5,624 nucleotides of DNA from Chitinispirillales bacterium (GTDB lineage Bacteria > Fibrobacterota > Chitinivibrionia > Chitinivibrionales > Chitinispirillaceae), in NCBI GenBank assembly GCA_031254445.1, contig JAIRUL010000190.1, forward strand, positions 1 to 5,624, given 5' to 3'. The notes below the pieces were generated by a model. That model was not told where the DNA came from and searched no databases. It saw only the letters and a program-made list of their open reading frames with translations. Below, one piece after another: positions 1 through 4,801 of this stretch; the stretch's first letter is position 1; each line of letters starts with the position of its first letter. The position numbers and the translations under genes were made by a program.

Positions 1-1
1 C

Positions 2-166
2 AACGCCGCCGCCGGCTGGCCTGGGCTTGCGTCAACGAACAAACGGTCGATTGAACTTGCGCGGGACAGGTACGATGCGATTGAAAACAATTACGGAAAA
101 AATTGGTCGGCGTCGGGGCAGTTGATAGAGGGGCAATCGGCGTATTACGGGACTCCTGGGCGTTGA
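2..166 (+). CDS. C-terminal end of an unrecognised protein (5' partial)
   Basis: Reading from base 2 gives 54 codons without a stop, then TGA at 164-166. The start lies left of the window. The peptide begins NAAAGWPGLASTNKRSIELA and ends EGQSAYYGTPGR. It is rich in Tyr, Asn, Gly and Ser with a balanced charge, and codon choice (GCC, GGC, GCG, TCG) resembles the complete genes nearby, which supports real coding. Frame 1 stops at 52-54. I do not recognise the family; no catalytic motif is visible in this tail. An exported protein would fit the composition, but that is a guess. The gene runs towards valS (convergent). Its stop codon falls inside the first TTGACG hexamer of the tandem array, so there is no spacer between gene and repeat. 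Without the upstream sequence neither function nor an intact reading frame can be confirmed. Confidence 0.55.
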   Translation, partial: NAAAGWPGLASTNKRSIELARDRYDAIENNYGKNWSASGQLIEGQSAYYGTPGR

Positions 167-321
167 CGTTGACTTTGATGTTGACGTTGACTTTGATGTT
201 GACGTTGACTTTGATGTTGACGTTGACTTTGATGTTGACGTTGACTTTGATGTTGATGTTGACTTTGATGTTGATGTTGACTTTGATGTTGACGTTGACT
301 TTGATGTTGACGTTGACTTTG
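163..321. repeat. Tandem TTGAYN hexamer array with 18-base period
   Basis: Twenty-six uninterrupted hexamers occupy 163-318: TTGACG (7), TTGACT (9) and TTGATG (10). They are ordered as an 18-base unit TTGACG-TTGACT-TTGATG repeated eight times (163-306), plus a ninth truncated unit that runs into the hairpin starting at 321. Units six (253-270) and seven (271-288) carry TTGATG in place of TTGACG, the only variation between units. The same hexamers flank the equivalent hairpin at the other two module copies, but only two or three of them, so this copy is an expansion. The array lies between two convergent genes. It is open in several frames simply because the period is a multiple of three; I do not consider those frames coding. 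Every hexamer resembles a bacterial -35 box (TTGACA), though no -10 box accompanies them. Confidence 0.95.
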
Positions 322-393
322 TGTGGCGGCTTTAGCCGCCACACGTTATGAAGCCGTAGGCTTCGTCTGAAAAAGATTTAAAAGATTTTGATT
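307..393 (+). repeat. Composite hairpin repeat, copy A (3' side of valS)
   Basis: This copy of the composite module reads, left to right: TTGACG-TTGACT-TTG, hairpin H1 (321-344), the linker GTTAT, hairpin H2 (350-364), GTCTGAAAAAG, and an AT-rich tail containing TTTTGATTTT. H1 has perfect 10-base arms GTGTGGCGGC and GCCGCCACAC around TTTA. H2 has arms GAAGCC and GGCTTC around GTA. Bases 359-379 are identical to 4690-4710 and to the reverse complement of 4460-4480. Seen from valS, the module starts immediately after the TAA stop. Orientation is arbitrary; I use the H1-to-H2 direction as plus. No transposase gene or clear target-site duplication is visible. Confidence 0.9.
321..364. terminator. 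Double stem-loop between convergent genes, possible bidirectional transcript end
   Basis: The two hairpins of copy A (10-bp and 6-bp stems) sit between the stop codons of two convergent genes, where transcript ends are expected. Neither side has the run of T residues of a classical intrinsic terminator: the plus-strand side continues GTCTGAAAAAG and the minus-strand side continues AAAGTCAACG. Rho-dependent termination, RNA processing or 3'-end protection are alternatives. The stem-loops are certain; the terminator role is inferred from position. Confidence 0.35.
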
Positions 394-3054
394 TTAAATT
401 CCTAAATCTCCCAACGCCTTTTCCGTCTTCTCCAAATTCACAACAATCCCCCGATACTTCTCTTTCTCCTTTTCAACCACGTCCGCCGGCGCTCTGGAAA
501 CAAAGTTTTCGCTCTCTAATTTCGCCTTTGTCCCCGCCGCCATAGCCTTTAACCTCGCAATCTCCTTTGTCAACCGGTCAATCTCTACCTTTTTGTCAAT
601 TAGCCCCTCAAAAGACAAAAATATCTGATTCCCCCGCACCACCGCCGAGCCCGCAAACGCGGGTTTTTGAGCGGACTCGCCCACTACCGTTTCCGACAGC
701 TTCGCGAACAGGTTTATTGTTGGCGTCTGCGAGTTCAGCCACGCCTCCGCGTCTTTGTCGGCGGGGATGATTACCGCCGTGCCAGTTTTGTCGGGCGGGA
801 TGTTGTTTTCGGAGCGGATAGTTCTCAGCGCGACGACGCAAGCTTTCAGCAAATCAAAATTATCCTCTACGGCGTCGTTGACAAGCAAGTCATTTGGGGT
901 TGGGTACGACGCGAGCATTATTGTTTCGGAGTCGATAACATCCTCAAACGTCATCTTTCCGCGCAGGTGCGACCAAATTTCTTCGGTGATGAACGGCATT
1001 ATCGGATGCAGGAGCTTTAGGATTGACGCTAGTACGTACCCGCACAGCGATAGCGCGTCCGCCTTGCGCGGCGCGTCTTCGTCTTGGTAAAAGTCCGCCT
1101 TTTTTGCCTCGACGTACCAGTCGCAGAACTCGTGCCACGCGAAGTCGTATATTGTGTGGCAGGCCTCGTTGAACCGGTAGGAGCATATCGCGGAGTCCAT
1201 ATCCTTAATGGCGTGCTGCAGCTTTGAGAGTATCCACTTGTCTTCGGCTTTCAGCTTGTTAGCAGGCGGAAGCGCCCCCGCGGCCACGCCCTCTTTGATG
1301 TTGCCGATTAGGAAGCGCGACGCGTTCCACAGTTTGTTTGCGAAGTTGCGGCCTATGTCGAAAGTGTCCTTGCCTAAGAAGACGTCGGCGCCCTGCGCGG
1401 TTATCATCACCATCGAGAAGCGCAGCGCGTCGGAGCCGTAGACGGGGATGATTTCTAGCGGGTCTATCGAGTTCCCCAGCGACTTGCTCATCTTGCGCCC
1501 TGTTTTGTCGCGCACCGTCCCGTGGAGGATGACGTCGGTGAAGGGGAGCTTGCCTGTGAAGCGGTAGCCGGCCATTATCATGCGCGCAACCCAGAAGAAG
1601 AGGATTTCCGGGGCGGTCGCGAGGGCGTCGGTCGGGTAGAACTTTTTCATGAACTCGTTTTCGTCGGGCCAGCCCATGGTGGAGAAGGGCCAGAGCCACG
1701 AGGAGAACCACGTGTCTAAGACGTCGCTGTCCTGCGTGAGGCTTGCCGACGAGCACTTGGGGCAGCGCGTAGGCGCGTCTTCGCTGACTATCGTCTCGCC
1801 GCAGCCGCAGTACCAGACGGGGATGCGGTGGCCCCACCAGATTTGGCGCGAGATGCACCAGTCGCGGATGTTCTCCATCCAATCGACGTAGGTCTTCTTC
1901 CAGCGGGCGGGGTAGAAGCGGACTTCATCGTTTACCGCCGCCGCTAGGGCTGGTTCGGCTAAGGGCTTCATCCGAACGAACCACTGGTCGGAGTAGTAGG
2001 GCTCGACGACGGTGTGGCAGCGGTAGCAATGCCCTACCGAGTGGGCGTGGTCGTCGATTTTTTCGACTAACCCGGCGGCGTTCAAGTCCTCTATTATCGC
2101 TTTGCGGCAATCGAAGCGGTCCATCCCCCTATACTTTTTGGGGATGTCGCCGTCCATCTTGCCGCCGCCGTCCATCACCACGATGGGCGCGAGGTTGTGG
2201 CGTTTACCCATCCCGAAGTCGTTGGGGTCGTGCGCCGGCGTGACCTTGACCGCGCCGGTGCCGAATTCGCGGTCGACAAACCCGTCTTCTATGAAGGGGA
2301 TTTCCCGCCCGGCAAGCGGCAGGCTTATCTTCTTATGCTTGATGTTCCTATAGCGTTCGTCGGCTGGGTTGACCGCGACGGCGACGTCCCCGAGCATCGT
2401 TTCGGGGCGCGTGGTGGCGACTACGACGTGCCCGCTCCCGTCGGCGTAGGGGTAGCGCAGGTGGTACAGCTTCCCGTTTAGCTCCTTGTGCTCCGCCTCT
2501 TCGTCGGAGAGCGCGGTCTGGCAGCGCGGGCACCAGTTGATGATGTACTTCCCCTTGTAAATCAGCCCCTCGTTATAAAGCTGCACGAAGACCTTTTTGA
2601 CGGCGCGCGAGAGCCCCTCGTCCATCGTGAACCGCTCCCGCTCCCAGTCGCAGGAGGAGCCGAGTTTTTTGAGCTGCGCGGTGATGGCAGCGTGGTACTC
2701 CTCCTTCCACTTCCAGACCTCTTCGACGAACGCCTCGCGCCCGAGCGTGTGGCGGCTGCGCTTCTCCTTGGCAAGCCGCCGCTCCACCACGTTCTGCGTG
2801 GCGATCCCCGCGTGGTCGGTGCCCGGCATCCACATCGCCTCGAACCCTTTCATCCTCTTGTATCGGACTAGTATGTCTTGAATGGCGTTGTTCAGCGCGT
2901 GCCCCATGTGCAGCACGCCGGTCACGTTCGGCGGCGGGATGACGACGCTGTACTTGGGGCGCGGCGAGGCGGCGTCGGCGTGGAAATACCCCTGCTTAAC
3001 CCAGCGGCCATAGAGGCGGTCTTCGACGGCGGAGGGGTCGTACTGTTTTTCCAT
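394..3054 (-). CDS. valS: Valyl-tRNA synthetase
   Basis: A class Ia aminoacyl-tRNA synthetase that charges tRNA-Val with valine in the cytoplasm using ATP and hydrolyses mischarged threonyl-tRNA-Val. The chosen protein is 886 residues, normal for the family. Signature HMGH lies at 49-52 within PPPNVTGVLHMGHALN, the editing-domain motifs TTRPET at 214-219 and GTGAVKVTPAHDPND at 265-279, the class Ia motif SRQIWWGHRIP at 402-412, and KMSKS at 521-525. The anticodon-binding helical domain spans roughly 605-750. A Lys/Glu-rich coiled coil (about 815-885) is the usual ValRS C-terminal arm. Cysteine pairs at 175/178, 343/346, 416/418 and 431/434 could bind zinc. The ATG at 3054 is preferred because MEKQYDPSAVEDRLYGRWV matches the normal ValRS beginning. 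The frame stays open upstream to 3519, but that extension overlaps the divergent gene and lacks family sequence. A GGGAG lies 12 bases before the ATG, a rather long spacing. An in-frame ATG at 3147 is a less likely alternative. Confidence 0.97.
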   Translation of the reverse strand: MEKQYDPSAVEDRLYGRWVKQGYFHADAASPRPKYSVVIPPPNVTGVLHMGHALNNAIQDILVRYKRMKGFEAMWMPGTDHAGIATQNVVERRLAKEKRSRHTLGREAFVEEVWKWKEEYHAAITAQLKKLGSSCDWERERFTMDEGLSRAVKKVFVQLYNEGLIYKGKYIINWCPRCQTALSDEEAEHKELNGKLYHLRYPYADGSGHVVVATTRPETMLGDVAVAVNPADERYRNIKHKKISLPLAGREIPFIEDGFVDREFGTGAVKVTPAHDPNDFGMGKRHNLAPIVVMDGGGKMDGDIPKKYRGMDRFDCRKAIIEDLNAAGLVEKIDDHAHSVGHCYRCHTVVEPYYSDQWFVRMKPLAEPALAAAVNDEVRFYPARWKKTYVDWMENIRDWCISRQIWWGHRIPVWYCGCGETIVSEDAPTRCPKCSSASLTQDSDVLDTWFSSWLWPFSTMGWPDENEFMKKFYPTDALATAPEILFFWVARMIMAGYRFTGKLPFTDVILHGTVRDKTGRKMSKSLGNSIDPLEIIPVYGSDALRFSMVMITAQGADVFLGKDTFDIGRNFANKLWNASRFLIGNIKEGVAAGALPPANKLKAEDKWILSKLQHAIKDMDSAICSYRFNEACHTIYDFAWHEFCDWYVEAKKADFYQDEDAPRKADALSLCGYVLASILKLLHPIMPFITEEIWSHLRGKMTFEDVIDSETIMLASYPTPNDLLVNDAVEDNFDLLKACVVALRTIRSENNIPPDKTGTAVIIPADKDAEAWLNSQTPTINLFAKLSETVVGESAQKPAFAGSAVVRGNQIFLSFEGLIDKKVEIDRLTKEIARLKAMAAGTKAKLESENFVSRAPADVVEKEKEKYRGIVVNLEKTEKALGDLGI

Positions 3055-3094
3055 AATATGCGGGTTCTCCCAAACGGCATGATGTATTTTAAGG

Positions 3095-3163
3095 CAATGG
3101 GCAATGGCGGAATCGGCTTCGCCGAATATTTTATGGACGTTTTTCATTGTCCATTGCCCATTG
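3095..3163 (-). promoter_or_regulatory. Inverted repeat in the presumed valS 5' leader
   Basis: A perfect 13-base inverted repeat, CAATGGGCAATGG at 3095-3107 and its complement at 3151-3163, encloses 43 bases. Inside it, TCGGC and GCCGA (3113-3125) form a small second hairpin. The structure ends about 40 bases before the valS ATG. If transcription starts in the AT-rich block just beyond it (3163-3180 on the minus strand), the leader RNA would fold into a long hairpin with an inner stem. Each arm is built from a heptamer, CATTGNC on the plus strand, so it may instead be a simple-repeat relic. I see no T-box sequence or leader peptide, so a specific mechanism is not supported. Confidence 0.5.
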
Positions 3164-3175
3164 TATACATAATAT
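3147..3175 (+). promoter_or_regulatory. Candidate promoter for the Ig-like lipoprotein gene
   Basis: TTGTCC at 3147-3152 and TAATAT at 3170-3175 are separated by 17 bases and each match four of six sigma-70 consensus positions. The predicted start of transcription near 3182 would leave a leader of only about 20 bases before the ATG at 3203. The -35 box overlaps one arm of the valS-leader inverted repeat, so the two divergent genes share this block. No convincing pair of hexamers was found for the minus-strand valS promoter in the same AT-rich stretch. Confidence 0.35.
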
Positions 3176-3202
3176 AAATCAAGGCAAACCCTGGTAGTGC
3201 CG

Positions 3203-4435
3203 ATGAAAAGAAAAACCGCCTTATCGTTGACGGCCGCGCTTCTTGCCGCCGCTCTCTTGTATTGCGCGAACCAGTCGCCGCCCTCCGGCGGGCCCGTTGA
3301 CGAGGCGCCGCCTAAGGTGGCCGCGTCTTCGCCGTCGGACGGGCAGGCGAACGTCGACCCGCAGGCTGCGGTCAGCGTTACGTTTTCGGAGTGGATAAAC
3401 CGCTCAGGCGCGGCCGGCGCGGTTTCCGTGTACCCGCCGCTAACGCGGGGGGTTGCCGTGAAAGTCGCGAAAAATAAGTTGATCATCGCCCCGCGCGAGC
3501 CGTTTGCGGGCAATACCACGTACCATGTAGTGATAGGCGCGGCGCTTCAGGATTTACGCAACAACGCGGTGGCGCGCCCGATAAACATCGTCTTCTCGAC
3601 CGGCGCGGCGCTCGACAGCGGGGCGCTTGACGGGGCGATCGTTGGGTTAGAGCCTAAGGCGAAGCTCAAGCGGGTCATGCTCTTTGCGGAGGAGGCAGGC
3701 GGCAGCGGCGGCTGGGACGACGCCCGCTACTTCCAGCCCCCCACCTACGCGGCGCAGAGCGACAGCATAGGCGCGTTTACCTTCGCGCGCCTGCGCACAG
3801 GCGCCTACCGCGTCGTGGCGTTCGCGGACGAGTACAAGGCTGGGCGGCTGCGCGTCGGCGACTCGTGCTTCGCGCCGCTAGAGAGAAGCATAAACGTGAC
3901 GAAGTCCCCGCAGTTCATACGCCTATATCCGGCGGAGAGCGATACGGCGGCGGCGAAAGACAGCGCGGCGGCTGACACGGCAAAGGCCGGCGTTGTTGAT
4001 ACCGCCAAAGCCGGCGCAGTTGATACAGCAAAGATTCATGCCGCCAAAGGCAGCGTTTCGCCCGATGCGGAAACGGACGCCGCAGACGCCGCAGCGTCCA
4101 AGAAAAAGGCCAAGGCCGCAGACATCTGCTACCGCCTGCAGGGCGGGGCCGACTGCCTCGAGCCGAATGAAAAGCGCAAATGGGTCTACAGCCCCATAGG
4201 CAAAAAAGAGAGGTTCACCGTGGCCGACAGCGCGGGGACGTTCGCTTTCGACTCCATCCCCGCCTCCAAGGGAACGCTAATGTGGTTTATCGACGACAAC
4301 GGCGACGGCAAATTGACAAAAGGTAAGTTAGTCCCGTGGAGAGCGCCGGAGCGTTTCTTCGCCGTCCCCGATACCATCGAGGCTAAAGCGAATTGGGAGA
4401 TAGAGGGGCTGCGGGTGAAGGGGTGCGAGAAATAA
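3203..4435 (+). CDS. Ig-like-domain lipoprotein, probably envelope-anchored
   Basis: This 410-residue protein has a basic start (MKRK), a hydrophobic segment at 5-20 and a cysteine at 21 followed by ANQSPPSGGPVDEAPPK. A Cys followed by a GGP-x-D-x-x-PP stretch is typical of Ig-like lipoproteins in Fibrobacterota and Bacteroidota. The lipobox LLYC is unusual because Tyr replaces the small residue before Cys. Residues about 36-134 resemble a bacterial SbsA-type Ig-like domain (PPKVAASSPSDGQANVD to the end strand INIVFSTG). Residues 141-245 look like a beta-sandwich with PTYAAQSDSIGAFTFARLRTG and YRVVAFADEYKAGRL. Residues 246-307 form an Ala/Asp/Lys-rich linker. Residues 308-410 contain FIDDNGDGKLTKGKLVPW, a calcium-loop-like DDNGDGK segment. 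The likely role is structural or in surface assembly; no enzyme motif is visible. GTG at 3197 would add two residues (M-P); ATG at 3203 is preferred, although the ribosome binding site is weak for both. It is divergent from valS and followed by repeat copy B. Confidence 0.85.
   Translation: MKRKTALSLTAALLAAALLYCANQSPPSGGPVDEAPPKVAASSPSDGQANVDPQAAVSVTFSEWINRSGAAGAVSVYPPLTRGVAVKVAKNKLIIAPREPFAGNTTYHVVIGAALQDLRNNAVARPINIVFSTGAALDSGALDGAIVGLEPKAKLKRVMLFAEEAGGSGGWDDARYFQPPTYAAQSDSIGAFTFARLRTGAYRVVAFADEYKAGRLRVGDSCFAPLERSINVTKSPQFIRLYPAESDTAAAKDSAAADTAKAGVVDTAKAGAVDTAKIHAAKGSVSPDAETDAADAAASKKKAKAADICYRLQGGADCLEPNEKRKWVYSPIGKKERFTVADSAGTFAFDSIPASKGTLMWFIDDNGDGKLTKGKLVPWRAPERFFAVPDTIEAKANWEIEGLRVKGCEK
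3974..4033 (+). repeat. 24-base in-frame repeat in the lipoprotein linker
   Basis: An eight-residue unit DTAKAGVV / DTAKAGAV / DTAK is encoded two and a half times (residues 258-277). The copies differ at several third codon positions (GAC/GAT, ACG/ACC/ACA, GCA/GCC, AAG/AAA) while the first six residues of each full unit are identical. This suggests that the protein sequence has been kept while the DNA drifted. It lies in a low-complexity Ala/Asp/Lys linker between the middle and C-terminal domains and probably acts as a flexible spacer. Confidence 0.75.
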
Positions 4436-4540
4436 AAGACTTTTAAAGTCAAATTCTTTAAATCTTTTTCAGACGAAGCCTACGGCTTCATAACGTGTGG
4501 CGGCTAAAGCCGCCACACACAGTCAACGTCAAAGTCAAAA
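4436..4540 (-). repeat. Composite hairpin repeat, copy B (3' side of the lipoprotein gene)
   Basis: This copy lies in reverse orientation and begins directly after the lipoprotein TAA stop. Read on the plus strand it comprises an AT-rich tail (4436-4469) with GACTTTTAAAGTC, the complement of GTCTGAAAAAG, hairpin H2 (4475-4489), ATAAC, hairpin H1 (4495-4518, perfect 10-base arms with loop TAAA), then three complementary TTGACN hexamers at 4521-4540. H1 and H2 match copy A base for base. Relative to the gene that precedes it, it has the same orientation as copy A has to valS, which points to a shared role or insertion preference at gene 3' ends. Confidence 0.9.
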
Positions 4541-4620
4541 CACAGGTACACCGCCCGCTTTTGACGTTGACTTTGTGTGGCGGCTCTGCGCCACACGTTA
4601 TGAAGCCGTAGGCTTCGTCT
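4471..4620. repeat. Long inverted repeat formed by copies B and C
   Basis: Bases 4471-4502 are the exact reverse complement of 4589-4620 (32 bases). The match continues imperfectly inward through the rest of H1 and the TTGAC hexamers to about 4540 and 4559, leaving a spacer of about 18 bases (4541-4558, CACAGGTACACCGCCCGC). A transcript crossing this region could fold either as four small hairpins or as one long stem of roughly 60-70 pairs. Confidence 0.9.
4475..4518. terminator. Double stem-loop after the lipoprotein gene, possible transcript end
   Basis: H2 (arms GAAGCC and GGCTTC) and H1 (arms GTGTGGCGGC and GCCGCCACAC) follow the stop codon by 39 and 59 bases. As with copy A there is no T-run after H1; the sequence continues ACAGTCAACG. 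Transcript ending or 3'-end stabilisation is inferred from the repeated placement after stop codons and not from a classical terminator pattern. Confidence 0.35.
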
Positions 4621-4669
4621 AAAAAAGATTTTAAAGACTTTAAAGATTTTAAAGACTTTGACTTTAAAG
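4559..4669 (+). repeat. Composite hairpin repeat, copy C
   Basis: This copy is in the same orientation as copy A and inverted relative to copy B. It contains TTGACG-TTGACT-TTG (4561-4575), a diverged H1 (4575-4596; arms GTGTGGCG and CGCCACAC around GCTCTG), GTTAT, a perfect H2 (4602-4616) and GTCTAAAAAAG. Its H1 is two bases shorter than in A and B yet still pairs for eight bases. Its tail is longer than the others because it contains a duplicated 18-base segment, and it ends with TTTGACTTTAAAG. Confidence 0.9.
4624..4659. repeat. Two 18-base AT-rich tandem units in the copy C tail
   Basis: AAAGATTTTAAAGACTTT occurs twice in a row (4624-4641 and 4642-4659). Each 18-base unit is itself two 9-base words that differ by one C/T change. 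A further GACTTTAAAG follows at 4660-4669. The 18-base period equals that of the hexamer array at 163-321, although the sequences are unrelated apart from the GACTTT word. Confidence 0.9.
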
Positions 4670-4728
4670 CCTTCGACCTTACGGTCTCAGGCTTCGTCTG
4701 AAAAAGATTTTTAAAAGAATTTGACTTT
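4668..4728 (+). repeat. Partial composite repeat, copy D, with its own hairpin
   Basis: Bases 4690-4710 are identical to the H2-to-tail junction of copy A (359-379). The following tail, 4701-4728, differs from the reverse complement of copy B (4445-4469) only by a three-base insertion. H1 and the hexamers are missing. In place of normal H2, 4668-4693 forms a different hairpin: AGCCT pairs with AGGCT and GACC with GGTC around TTAC, with a two-base mismatch bulge between them. It ends with TTTGACTTT, which overlaps the -35 box of the next gene. Confidence 0.75.
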
Positions 4729-4749
4729 TTTAATTATATTATATAATAT
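4721..4749 (+). promoter_or_regulatory. Promoter of the GH9 gene
   Basis: TTGACT at 4721-4726 matches five of six bases of the sigma-70 -35 consensus. The AT-rich run that follows offers TAATAT at 4744-4749 with a 17-base spacer, or a perfect TATAAT at 4742-4747 with a 15-base spacer. Transcription would start near 4755, leaving a leader of about 45 bases. The -35 box is part of repeat copy D. This is the best promoter-like sequence in the window; no operator could be identified. Confidence 0.6.
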
Positions 4750-4782
4750 ATCCTTTAACCGGCTAACCCCACAATAACCAAT

Positions 4783-4801
4783 AGCCTTGGAGGCTCCCAT
4801 G
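4783..4801 (+). promoter_or_regulatory. GH9 ribosome binding site inside a small hairpin
   Basis: GGAGG at 4789-4793 lies five bases before the ATG at 4799, a strong Shine-Dalgarno arrangement that fixes the start codon. AGCCT (4783-4787) can pair with AGGCT (4791-4795) around TGG, which would cover part of the site. The stem is only five base pairs, so its effect on translation is uncertain. Confidence 0.6.

Noticed and set aside
163..321. CRISPR array
   Set aside because: Units are 6 or 18 bases with no unique spacers and no cas genes nearby; this is a simple tandem array.
145..342. Minus-strand open frame encoding Gln-Ser-Gln-Arg-Gln-His repeats
   Set aside because: It is the complement of the same array; open frames arise because the period is a multiple of three.
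103..351. Plus-strand open frame encoding Leu-Thr-Leu-Met repeats
   Set aside because: It is the hexamer array read in one frame; it has no plausible ribosome binding site and lies over the end of a better-supported frame.
321..364. Classical intrinsic terminator
   Set aside because: The stem-loops are strong but no T-run follows on either strand, so only a low-confidence transcript-end call is kept.
3055..3200. T-box riboswitch for valS
   Set aside because: I could find no T-box consensus, specifier loop or terminator hairpin, and the spacer is short; only an inverted repeat is visible.
3055..3519. N-terminal extension of valS to 3519
   Set aside because: The extra 155 residues do not resemble ValRS, cross the leader inverted repeat and overlap the divergent lipoprotein gene. 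The family-typical start is at 3054.
4436..4798. Insertion sequence or transposase remnant
   Set aside because: No coding frame with transposase features is present and no target-site duplication is obvious; only short palindromic modules are seen.
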